A DNA stretch of 64,000 nt. It comes from Albugo candida. Taxonomy: Eukaryota; Oomycota; Peronosporomycetes; Albuginales; Albuginaceae. A program made the position numbers and the translations under genes. The stretch covers positions 372,001 to 436,000 of the forward strand of contig CAJNAR010000154.1 of assembly GCA_905220665.1 (NCBI GenBank). Direction: 5' to 3'. The notes beneath the pieces were generated by a model. That model was not told where the DNA came from. It made no database searches and was given only the letters and a program-made list of their open reading frames with translations. Positions 46,101 to 57,382 of the stretch are shown one piece after another (the stretch's first letter is position 1; every line of letters starts with the position of its first letter).

Positions 46101-46478
46101 GTTCATGAACCCTAAAAAGAATCCGAAAAAATATATCAACGACGGTATTGTAATTCGCGCAAGTCCAGCGTACAGCAGCGCACACGCAAGCAACAGATCG
46201 ATTACGTGATGCAATACGCTCAACCTTTTCATCAACTTGTCCGTGTTGGTCTGTGTCGACGAAAAAGTCGATTCTGAAGCAGTTAGACTCGATCCATTCG
46301 ACAGAGTACCATCCGTGTGAGGCCACTGCGACGACGGCACCGAGAAAGACGAATTCATCGATAAGTGCGTCGCTTCTCTCATCGGTGTCTCCAAAGTATC
46401 GTATGGACCATCATTCTGTTCAATGGATTTGATAGTTGCAGCAGAGTGCAAATTGAAAAGTGAAGAGCGAGTTTGCAT
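37185..46478 (-). CDS. PIEZO: Piezo mechanosensitive channel with FN3 and PH-like inserts
   Basis: Three exons: 46478-45421, 45358-44356 and 44294-37185; introns 62 bp (GTACGT...GTGCAG) and 61 bp (GTAAGG...TCGTAG), both in phase; about 3056 aa. Piezo forms a trimeric cation channel opened by membrane tension. Dozens of membrane helices are spread over the protein. The C-terminal part has the family landmarks: FELRALLDYLCTRTSL (anchor/R-Ras region), the extracellular cap, then the last helix (FYGLTALYFFVLITIGDTV) and PEPDHILELIQGIYLVREEN with RSPET at the end. Unusual: a fibronectin III domain at about 1720-1825 (PPMAPEEVQVVTNL...YWKPP...YQFKVTAVSRMG) followed at once by a PH-like domain at about 1833-1995 (GWMKYRR...RYVVIDEHQLVIY...FKKFLSAM) with a Lys/Arg-rich loop. 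Start chosen at ATG 46478. Confidence 0.92.
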
Positions 46479-49400
46479 GGCGACTGCACAGACAAGAATG
46501 ATTGTCTTCAGATGGAAATTTGGAATTATATATACAGTCACGGAGCACCTACACTCGATTGCTAGAATGTATGCGGCGATGCACATCGCTCTGTCGGTAC
46601 CCTCTGATGCGTGGATACATTGTGGGCGATTGCGTTGTTGAGTTGTGTCACTGAATTTAAATACGGTTTGGTTATGGTAAACTGTATAGATGGGCCCTAA
46701 ACGCACCCTGAGATGACACACGGATACGCAGGCCCCCCTTTTGATTGGAGAAAAAGCTTTGGTGTACTTAGCTCGTTGATTAGGTAGAAAGCGACTAACT
46801 CCCACATCGTGCAGTTATAGATCAGGGAATATTTGTTAACTCGTTATGTTAAAATTGGAACTCAGTCTCAGACTGTCTCTACCTTGTCGCACTTTTTCTG
46901 TAGATACAGCAGAATGACCTTTTTTTTGTATACTGCGATTGGAGATACTGATATCCTGATACAAAATGGCCATTGACTGACTTTCATCTTTTCGGTTGTG
47001 TTGAGATAAGCGCTCTGTCCCTATTTATGTAATGCACTCAAATTATTGGATGGGGATCATGAAACATGGACGCATTCTGATGTTTTTCTCTGTAGAGGAT
47101 GAAGGGAATCGTCTAGGAGAAAGAGTGTCGTTTCAGGATAAGACCCTGATTTATGATCCTATCTTGACGAGAGCAAATTTCGCATCGCGTCTCGGCAGGT
47201 ATACGGTATTATGGCAGTAAGTAGACTGCAACTAGAAGCTGTCACCGGGATCGTCCTTTCTATCCCTCGTACCTGATAAAGCAGCCTTACCTACTAAATC
47301 GGGCAGATATAAGTATGGCGACATTTATTTAAGTATGCACTGGCGGTTGGAGGATGTGGAAAAGAAGATAAATAGCAAGAGGTCATGAGTAGGACATTGT
47401 CTAATAGGTATTAAGCCATATGGTGTGAATTAATATATGTATGTTGTACTTCGCTCACCTTTACATCGACAGACACCGCTGTGAATTGCCACTTTATTGA
47501 AACATGAGATCGAACGTAATTGCGTCCGTTTGTCGGTGTTCTCCATATACATCTGATTCTTTCAGCTTGGTGCTAAACAGTAGCATTACGTTCAGTGTGT
47601 GACAATTTCTTCTTAAATCGTGTAGCTTCACGGATCTTTAGTACGTAGGCAATTACAGTAGTCTGGAAAATGAAGCCAAAGTTGTCACTCCAGAATTCCA
47701 CTTGTGCAGAGAAATTGGCTACCAGAAGTATAGACAGTCAGCAAAACTTGTCGACATCTAAGTCACAAAATAAATGTTACGGCATTTTGTATCAAAGGGA
47801 TGTTACCTACGGGGCCGCTGGTTCATGTAATTTCAGCGATGAGTGAGAACTACATGTTCGACGCATTTACCGACGCAACAAATCAATCTCGATATATTTG
47901 GTCGTGAGGTCATATTGACAGGGAGAATATGATCGTCTTATAGCAAAGCCAAGTTACGATTAGAAGAGACGGCAATTAGACACATATCTTAGTTTTTGAA
48001 TGAGTATGGGTGTCAATATCGCATCGAAAGTGTGTTATATCAGACAAGGTGTCACGCATGATCCGATATAAGTTCTAATGGTCTTTTTACAGTAGATGAA
48101 TTTCAGTGGCGGTTGTAGAAAGTATTAAAAGAGACTTACTCGCATAATAAGTTCTGCTCGAAACTTGCACATTGACGCAGGTGCTCAAGTCTCAAGTCAC
48201 GGTATGCAGATAAACTTGGTAGGCGCCTTGAGAAAGTATACTGAGAGCAAGAAGACCTATTCGATAAGGCCTGTGTAAAGACATTGTATGGGTGCTTTAC
48301 GCAATGTTGAAGCGATAAAAACAAATGCATCCCGAGGCGTGCCATATGTATAAAAAAAAAGCGGTCTTGCTTTCTTTCAGCAATTTTTCCACATTTTCAA
48401 TTTTGCGTAGCTAAGAAACACCTGAGCATCCGGAAAATGTTTATAAGCTTTCATCACTCAGCACACTTCCTTTACAAGTAAAGCAAAAGAAAATCCATGT
48501 GGTTTGAATATGTTGCTGAAACTTCAGCTCCTTTGGGTTGAATAGGTCTATCTGACTTTATTACTATAATGGCACGAATTTCCCGATTGGTAAGCTCCCA
48601 AGCCAATTATGCGAAAATTTAATCGAGAGATTTTATGCTGAAGTCTGTGGATAGCTTTCAGCTAATAAATCATCTAGCTAGCATGTTTGAGTGCTCAGGA
48701 GAAAGGTGCGAACCCAGAGAGGGGAATACCCATGCATTAATGGATTTCAGACAAATGAAGTTTGTCGATGATACATTTATTTTACCAAAACGTAGGACCA
48801 AATGCACATTGTATGTTGTTTCTTGTGTCGAAGTTACTATCAAAAAGGCATCCTTGATCCCTTCATTGTTTTCCCATGAACAAGGGACTCGTTCAAGCTG
48901 AAAGATACATATGACGTTCAACAGCTACCAATCGGGTTTCGCTGACTTTTGGTAGGGTAAGCTACATGCATCGCAATGCATGGAATTTTACGTGACCGCA
49001 ACTGGGCAGAGGTTGAGTCAAAAAATGCTCCGATAACATCAATGAAATATCATGCGCTATTTTTCAATATATCATAGGGTTCCTCTTCTATTCTACAGAC
49101 TTTAAAGCGGTTCGCCCCTACAAAAATCAATTTAGTAAACCTGGAAACTGATCAAAACAATATAAACCAAATGCGCTAGCTCTCCTGCAAATAAACAGTA
49201 GTGTCTACTAGTCTTGACTTATAGCTAACATCACAATCATAAATATCTCTTTTTCTCCGTTAATGACATCTGCGGGATGCCACAATTCGGACTGTTTCTT
49301 ACCCAGAAAGAGTGAAGGTAAAATGTCACAATTCGATTATAAAAAAACTTCATGTGAAGAAGGTCGCTGTCTTGGCATGAGAGAATTGACGGCATGGCGG

Positions 49401-49800
49401 CTTGGAAGTCGAGACTCATGAACTTCGTATCGCTACCTAACGATGATGACAAGTAGACGATGAAGGATGTTAATAATGTATACTCAAGAAGAAGAGAGTA
49501 CAGTAAAAGCTCTACATCAGGTAAAGGATTAGTAACATGTCCTTAGGTCTGCAAAGCAACTACCACTTCGTCCATGTTCGAAACTATTCGTGTAAGAATG
49601 CATTGCTTCTGTTACAAAAGTACTGCACAGGTCACAAAATGCTTTTTAGTGACGCACGAGCATTACATTTGCTATAATGTTATCGTGCAATAAATGTGTC
49701 GATAGACTATCGAATTTCAATAGCGCAGCTTTACGGGCGGGCCAATGGCATTTCGGATATTATCGGAAAAAAGAAGTGGACAGTGTCAAGCAATACTTTT
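46479..49800. other. gene-poor stretch upstream of Piezo
   Basis: Only short unsupported frames (for example 47032-47220 and 48635-48901). The second contains FVDDTFIL, which faintly recalls minus-strand residues near 19.2 kb (FVNDTFIF); this could be a shared decayed family, but is too weak to annotate as a gene. Confidence 0.5.
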
Positions 49801-49804
49801 GATA

Positions 49805-50200
49805 GCGACTGAAGTGGAACGCCACCAGTGCTACCATAGAGAATATTTGAGATGAAAACTTTGGACATTATAGAATGATGGAAAGCATATGCATCTCAGA
49901 GGAATCTGCAAAGCATGTACGCTACAGCGATGAGCTAACAAGAATCTAGTGACTTCTTAGTCCAAAAGATATTCTATATGGCAGCTTAGTGAGAAAAGGA
50001 AGACAATAATAGTGATAAGATGGCGTCCATACGACTCTTATTCTATTCCCTTGAAGCATGTATCATGCTGGTTGAGATCGACCGCTGCTACAGATTTATA
50101 CTTGAGTGACACGCACTGCTAAAGAATGTATAAGATTCCACAAAGAACGTTGGCAGAGCACGAGTATCGATGATATTGGTATGTAATGTAATGTCGATAT
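49805..50200. repeat. dispersed repeat R3, copy 3 (no LINE)
   Basis: Carries the empty LINE site ACTGAAGTGGAACGCCACCAGTG at about 49809-49831 and the shared landmarks CATGTATCATGCTGGTTGAGA and GCAGAGCACGAGTATCG. It shows the sequence before LINE insertion in the 13-kb copy. Confidence 0.65.
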
Positions 50201-50446
50201 GGAGATTGATTACAACACTGATCAACAAATACACGGCCTAATGGTGTGGCGGAGTGCTTGGAGGGGTTGATCGCCTGTTTCGCCACCACAACCATTATAC
50301 GTATGGCAGGGGCTCCGATAAGGAGTGTTGGCAACGCCTTTTTGATGGCAGCGCCTTGTGATCCATTTACAACACTTCGAAATCTTGCAATGGAAGCTTC
50401 GTGGCTGTACAAAGAAACGAGCCCGTATCAACAGATAGAGATTCAT
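50119..50446 (-). pseudogene. Cys-rich family member, frameshifted
   Basis: Minus strand from ATG 50446: a frame of 74 codons with eleven Cys, including KCCKWITRRCHQKGVANTPY and SPCHTYNGC, homologous to the 13.5-kb remnant. The downstream part needed by the family (YHRYSCSANVLCGILY) is in another frame, so a frameshift or unrecognised intron separates them. The signal peptide is poor (MNLYLLIRARFFV). Confidence 0.4.
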
Positions 50447-50499
50447 ACTGTAAAGCCGACACTATACAAATAGATTGAAAGCGGACGGTTATGTATTCG

Positions 50500-51300
50500 G
50501 AAAGATCGACCCATAAATGTGGACGTCGGCTTACCAGAAAAAACTATCCGGGTTATTGATACGTATGACCCGTTATGGCTCGCCATCGGAATTTATAGCA
50601 AACGACAAGGTTCTTATTGCTGGGTCGCATCCAAAAGCTGAAAAAGAATAGCGATAGTCGAACACATCCGACACGTCCATCAGCAATACTTCGATCTCTT
50701 GTGATCACGCACCTCGTCTATGATGAGAAGACAGCATCCAATCACCCACACGTATTTAAACTGAAGGCTCCGTTCACATAAATCGATGAAAAATCACCAC
50801 GTGCTCGATGGGATGACGAACAATAATTTGAAGAAGTATCGAATATGCTTTTAATCAAATCTCTGATGCTGGTGCTATTCCTCGACCAGGCGCAAAGTTC
50901 TTAATGCCTTCTGCCAAAATCAATATTTCTTTCGTTCCACTACCATAAATAATAGCGACGTCAAGCAGTCACAGACTATCATCAAAGAGTTCTGTCACTT
51001 GTTTCTGAGAAACGGACGATGCGCTGATCGCCATTTAGAGACATGTGGATGCAAACTCTTCTGAGCACAGAAGCCATTCCATGGGATTGATCCGTCATCA
51101 ACGACATTGGAGAGGAGCTTTGCGATGGAGTGTGGCACGCTCAAGTATTGGAAGCCTTCACTAGATCACATCGATCCGATTAGAAGCCATTCTTCGAATA
51201 TCTTCGTTTACCCACAATCGTCAGGATCCAAAAGCTACACAATGTTCAAGTCTGTGTTATGTCTCCAAGAAGTTATCGGACCCCCTTCACTCACATAATC
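50500..51300 (+). pseudogene. decayed coding-like region
   Basis: Alternating open pieces in different frames with intervening stops (for example VIDTYDPLWLAIGIYSKRQG near 50545 and ERSFAMECGTLKYWKP near 51110). The composition suggests an old gene; no family recognised. Confidence 0.25.
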
Positions 51301-51839
51301 TCAAGACAGGCGGACGTCATTGGTTCCATCCGCGCAAAAGACTAGAAATGGTAAACCAAACAGCTCGTCAAAAATCTTGCGGATGGATCATTTCTGCATC
51401 TAAGAAAATTTGTTGTTTAAGTGAAGAGAAAATCAATGAGCTGTTTTTAATATGAAGCACGTTGTATTGTCGAGGTGCTCAAGCGTGAAATAATGCAGAC
51501 ACAACAGAGCATGCCGGCACGAGCGAAGAAGTATTCTGGAAAGTCTCGCTAAGGAAGGGAATTTTATGCTGAGTAAAATTCTGCTCGAATGGAGTCAATC
51601 GGTTTATGCAAATAACGCAATTGTTGTGCATCTTGTCCATCTGGAAGATGATGCTTTTGGTGCGTATATTCATTGCTATCACCATATGCTAAGTCTACGC
51701 TCGTTGATTGCAAAGTCATCGAAAGGGTCATAGCAAGCACAACAGGGAGTTAAGACGCTTTCCGCGCAATGCACAAGGGGATTTGTAAAATTATTGGCGC
51801 CTTTCTATTCCATTCGTTGCGTGTCTCCACCATCAATTA

Positions 51840-53200
51840 TTTGGACGAAGAAGGAGAATTGATGCTGCATGAATGGTTTGTGGATGGTGTCGTTCCGCTC
51901 GGACTAATTCGAAAGTATGAGCGAAGAAGGATCTGATCCTGAAAGTGGAAAATGGTGACGAAGTGATTGCGGTGTAAATTCACAAATGGTGGCGGAAATA
52001 CTGTGAGGAAGTGATTCAACGAGAATTGGCAGCACTGAAGATTCAAAAACGGGGGAGAAGCCTGTATGGACAAGGGATTTGATTGCAAGTGGCCGCATTG
52101 ATGATACATAACGGTAGCAGAACCATCGTGAGGAAATGAATCGATAGAATGGAGGATCCGAAATCATGGTAAAAGCGTTGTGAGCAAGTGACCCAATCGA
52201 ATTTGGCCCGGTTGAGACTTCAGAAAAATCGAAGGAAGCGGTGTGAAGAAGAAACTCGATGCAAAATGCGTCGCGTTCGATTCACAGGAATTGAGTGAAT
52301 GTTCAGAAGAAAAATTGGGAAATGGTACGATATCATTTGACTGGAAAAATGACACTAAAACGGTTTCAAAAGTGTGTTACACGATGGAAAAAACGGAAAA
52401 TCGTTCGGGAAATACATTGTTGACAATCTGCGAATGCGACTCAAATCGCCTTACACCGCCAACAAGTTTTCAGCAAAGTTGGAATCGCATTCTAAGTGTA
52501 CAAAATCAGATTTTTTTGCACGCATTGCACTTTTGTGCCTTCGAATTACTTTCGCAGAGATGCTCATTGCAAACTGGATACAATATTCTCATCGCAAGCA
52601 AGTCAAATTGGAAGGAATATCGTACGAACGTGAGTTAATTGCCCAATGGCTAAAATCCGACGGAAGCAGAGATTGTCATGCTGGAAAATTAATTAATGGA
52701 TTCTCACACAATGCGTGTGGAACGCTCGATATGGCACAGAAGCGGTGTAGATCACCGCTCGATTTTCGATTAAATGAATACTTTTTGGGAGGAGTGTCGC
52801 GCACATGAGGCAATCAGACGGAATTGAATGCACTTCCGACTGAATCGGACAATTTGGATTAAAATTGAGACGCGACGCGCTGCCGATATATTGCAAAACA
52901 GAATGAATGCTGCTGTACAACCTGAACATTGCTGGAAGCGTTATGTGCGTATATAAGTGGAAGGCGCGGAAAATCAAGTGAATACGGCGGTTACCATGCA
53001 AGCAATTTGGCTTGAATACGCTGTTAAAAAGCAGCGAGCTGGTGCAGCAATTTTGGAAACGTGTGTGTGCTGCAGGGTCATCAGAACTGAACGCGCGTTT
53101 GGTAACTAGTCTACACATCAATTTTTCAATACAAAAACTCCTGGATGTGGCCTGGTATCTCTCCATTATACAATGTACACGCGATACTCATATGAGTGCT
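51840..53200 (+). pseudogene. decayed multi-IQ-motif gene
   Basis: Short IQ-like units recur in one broad direction with stops between them: IHKWWRKYCEEVIQRELAAL and KIQKRGRS (about 51975-52065), AALMIHNGSRTIVRK (about 52095), LARLRLQKNRRKRCEEETRC (about 52205-52260), ANWIQYSHRKQ (about 52570), and MQAIWLEYAVKKQRAGAAIL near 53000. IQ motifs bind calmodulin or light chains. Many frame changes make this a pseudogene of a long IQ-repeat protein. Intact homologue not identified. Confidence 0.45.
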
Positions 53201-53299
53201 TTGATGCGTGCTTGAACGAGAAATGTGTCAAGATGCTTTTTTCGACAATTAGAAGTTTTCATCAAATTAAGACCGTATGAAGGAAAGGAGGACGTGTGG

Positions 53300-56200
53300 T
53301 ATGATCAATCCCAAATGTCTTTTTGAACTGGCGACTGAATTGATGGCGTCTTAGATGAAGGCTTTGGCGACAGCGAAGAATGATCAGAGCGTGGGGAAAT
53401 TTGTGTGCATGTAGAAACACGATGTGCAGCACGTTGTCACTCGTTTGAGAATAAAGTTGTCGCGTGGGTCATTACTGTATCGGTAGAACGGTGGAAAGAA
53501 GAAGAACATTCAAGAAAGTATGATAAATTCATTGTCGCGGAAAGCGCATACTCTGATCCTGCAAAGCGTGAATCAAATATTGTAAAGCTTGGAAGTGTAT
53601 AACCAATGAATGGTTGCCTAAGTATGATGGTGTCAAGCAAATGCAAAGCAAAATAGCTGCCACCAGCCAAATAAATTAATCACACGATTGACTTGCTTCG
53701 GGATGAAATTTCTACGGAAGACATTATGCTCTGTCTCAGCTAAGAGTCTTCTTGAGCAAAGGCTTGACAATCGCCCAATTTGAATTAATTAGGCTCAGCA
53801 GAGAAATACTGACAGCCATTGATGATAATTTCCGAACCCACGCTACGTGAAAAGGATGCAGAAAGTACAAGACTGTTTAATCCTCTTGATACCCAACATT
53901 CCGTAACATGGGTCATAGTTAAAATATTTGTTTACAATTTTCAAAATGCCATTCACCTATCTATCTGTTTTCATCCAATTCTTTATTTATCAAGATGCTT
54001 AAATCATTCGATGCGCATACATTGTTCTCTCAGTTCCGTCTTCTTAGTATTTCAATAATATCTCTGGTGATATTCCCACAAAATGGTATCTCTGGTACAT
54101 TGTCTTTATGATTTCAGTGGCAGGTATAAGTAATGTTTGAGCTAGTTTTTTTCTAAGCCTAAAAAAACACACTTCGTACATTGAATCACGGCCTTGGGTC
54201 TTGAGTACAAAAAATGTACGTATATATGGTGGGCATCTGATGACGATGATCCCATAAATCTGACACTCAACAGAAAGGATCGATGGGGTATGTATTTTTT
54301 GGAAAACATGAGGGACAAGCGATTTTTTCGCGAATAAACCGCATTTAACTATCGAGCAGAAAACCTCCAGATCCAAAGGAGCAATTTTTATACCATTTAA
54401 GCACTGTCTCGTGGTGTTGTACTCTACCATTTACATCATAATTTGGAAAATTGCAGAGTAAAGATGCTGGTGAGAATATTTCAGCTGAAACAATCTTCCG
54501 TGCAGAATCAAATAACAGATAACCACAGCATCTACAAACTTTAGGGCTGTCCACTCTGCATGTTATAGATAAATGACGTCAACTGTTCTTATGACTACAA
54601 AATAGCGGAGGATACCAATCAGATATAAAGGTCACGTTCTTATGCTTTCTTACGTATTATAGGTTGTTGTGCTGTAGTAAGTGTCAAATACTGTCAGGAA
54701 AAACAGTATCAAACAAAACCTCAGCATGTAGACACATGGCTCGCTTTCGAGGAACTTTTTGAGAATTTCAGAGAAAAGCCATTGAGAAAAAATATAACAC
54801 ACTTACAAACACCAGAATGCGTCAGAGCGATTCAGTCCCAATTTTTTCTAGCTCAGTTCTCGCATACCATTATCAGAGCAGGAGTTGCGAAGACTTTGAC
54901 CCTTTTGATTTTCTGGAATCTAAAGAAGGTCAGTGGTGAAGCTACTTTATTTCCGATTCCAGAAGAAAAAAACAAATGAACACGTACGATTTTCATTTTT
55001 TGACAAAACGTATATTGGCGTCATGGTTTTTCACGCTCGTATTTCAACAATTCGAAGCGAAGATTCTGTATGCTTTATAGTATATTCAAAAGAAGTTCAA
55101 ACAAGTGGTTTGTATTACATGAAAGTCCACCTGGCAAGGGTCCAGAGCGTGCAACAAACATCTGCATGAGGTTGAGTTGACGGTATGCTACTTATGTATA
55201 GAGAATAGAGGCACCAGTGTTCTTTGCATCCTACTTTTGAATTCTTTTGATCTTCATACATATACAATTCAATCAACTCGCGTACGAAGTCATACATATG
55301 AATCGAAAGTCTAGTTTCATGTTCAAGAAAGTAGAAGATTCTAGAAATATATGATATTCAACTAGAAATGTAGACAAATTGGCATCGCTTGTAATAAAAC
55401 CATCCTACACAATATCCTCTTCTTCTAAATCAAATGCTACTATCTGTTTGTGTGCTCAAGCATGAGTCTGTACCCTAAACCCAGCTAGGTGAAAGTGAGT
55501 TACCCTATACAGAATGATTATCTTGCACAATAAGGCGGATCGACTTCTGCAAACTCCCATTAGAAGCCGTACCTAAAACCATCTAGGCGTGTGTTTTCTC
55601 AGTCAAATAACCGTGTAAAATACGATCATTTTACGTGTCTGTTTCTACATATGTATATATATGCATTTCAGTTATGTAAGCGGATGAATCTACTCAGGAA
55701 TGGGAGGGGAGAGTTGACCGCTGCCATTTTCTTTAAAATAATGTCAATTCATCAGCTTTTTACCCAGTCGTACGATGATTTAGCGTTGTTCAAATGTAGT
55801 TCTTTTCAGGGCTTCTATAATCTATCCAGTATGGTCAATATGCGGACCTCTTGTCATGTCATGGACTTGTCAGCAGATGTCACAACAGGTCAAAATCTCT
55901 AGACCGTGATCTGTTTTGAAAGTTGAGAACAAGAAAATATCTTTTTATTGTTGGACGATGGCTACTAATCGCATTCAATATCCACAGAATTATTTTGAAT
56001 CAATGTTTTGTACTACGGCACAAAGGATCGGTTAACGAACACAACAAATGATATCGAGTTTGCTTTAAGAACAGAATTAGCATGCGAGGAGTAGAGACGA
56101 TTGGCTAAGATATTCACAAGACATCCAAACCACGAAGAGAGACGGTATATCTAGTGTTAAGATTATGCAAGTCAAAAACTGTGATTAATGCTAAAAGCAG

Positions 56201-56370
56201 TAAACGTCAAAGTGAAAAACGGTATTTTATTTAACGTTGTGAAAGATGTAAATTTCATTTGCTTCGTGAGAGAAAAGAAAGAAATGATTTCGTCGTCTTC
56301 AGTGTATTTTTATATGGATTGCACACTCGGAACGATATTACACCAAGTCGCGGGCCATCCAGTTTGCTAA
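53300..56370. other. gene-poor stretch with one effector-like fragment
   Basis: The frame 54626-54979 (plus) is open for over 100 codons (GCCAVVSVKYCQEK...WLAFEELFENF...HTIIRAGVAKTLTLLIFWNL) and has a hydrophobic, Cys-containing beginning, but no ATG precedes it. It may be a fragment of a secreted gene. Nothing else here is supportable. Confidence 0.35.
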
Positions 56371-56399
56371 CGAGATCACGTAGAACGGTCATAACTCAC

Positions 56400-57330
56400 T
56401 ATACTGGTCTTCGGTACGATCAATGGCAACCGTCGCCGTAGCTTCCTGTTCAATTTGTAGCTCCGCAATCCGTCTTTTCGGTACCTATGTAGGTCTAGTA
56501 CATTTAAGTCAACGCTACCGCACTGACGGTGTCCAAAAAAAGGAAACGACCACGCATCTAGCGGACCAGATACACCAGATCTTTCGCGAGTTCGCCCGTT
56601 CAAGGAGAAACACATTAGCATTTATGAAGATTTGCCTGGCTGCCATCGATGTACGATGGGGTGGTCGCGGGTCCAAGCAAAGGGCGAACAGGTTTCGTGG
56701 CGTAATTTCGTAGTCCGCAACCCCGTAACGCTCGTGGTGCTGTGCGTGTGTGGTACATCGGCATCACCTCGCGCTGGTGTTGTTCCACCGACCGCAGCTA
56801 CGTGCCACTCGCCGTAAAGTTGGCGTAGCAGAGCGCGCACATATCGTACGACTACTCGAACAACGACGAGTGGCCAATCACATTCTCGCCAATGTAGTCG
56901 TCGACTTGCTCCTCCAGAGTCGTGATGCCCCCATTACCTTCGTCACTGCTGTCTGCCGCGGCGCCTGTAAGCCGGTATGCGCTCGTGATATGCGACGAGA
57001 GGTCTTAACTCATCTCGTCGCAGAGATAGCGCTACGGGTCGTCGCGGCAATCTTGTTGCTGCGCCCAATGCTTCAGCGACTCGGCTTCTCGCTTCTGTCG
57101 GATTTGGTGCGAGTCAATGTGCACCACTTGCTGTCCAAGTTCGTGGTGTTGCGGCAGTTCCTGCTAGAGAATAAGAATTTGAACACAAGTCGCATGCTGG
57201 ATTTGGCAAGTGGCAGCCGAGCAGTGCGCTGTTCGTGATTCCCATCACGAAGTGGTCAAATATGGCAAGCTGCTCGTGGCTCATGCGCGGCATATGACGA
57301 TACAACAGCAGCAAGTCGGTCAGGAAAACG
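56400..57330. other. GC-rich segment of unknown origin
   Basis: Clearly richer in G and C than its surroundings, with CpG-rich runs. Several overlapping frames are open mainly because of base composition. The minus strand in one frame (four stops) has HHELGQQVV..., a C-x2-C pair (MCALCYANF) and RSVEQHQREV, which could be a broken zinc-finger protein linked to the adjacent hAT element. Not assignable. Confidence 0.35.
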
Positions 57331-57382
57331 TTTTTATCGTTGACGTGTTATGGACCCAACTTTAGCCAGTACAAGGTTGAGC

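Noticed and set aside
55591..55902. 103-codon frame containing SCHVMD as a possible CHxC protein
   Set aside because: It starts at GTG, has no signal peptide and the fourth motif position is Met, not Cys.
56750..57238. Plus-strand frame of 162 codons in the GC-rich block
   Set aside because: Open mainly because of high GC; low-information Arg/Val/Leu composition and no domain.
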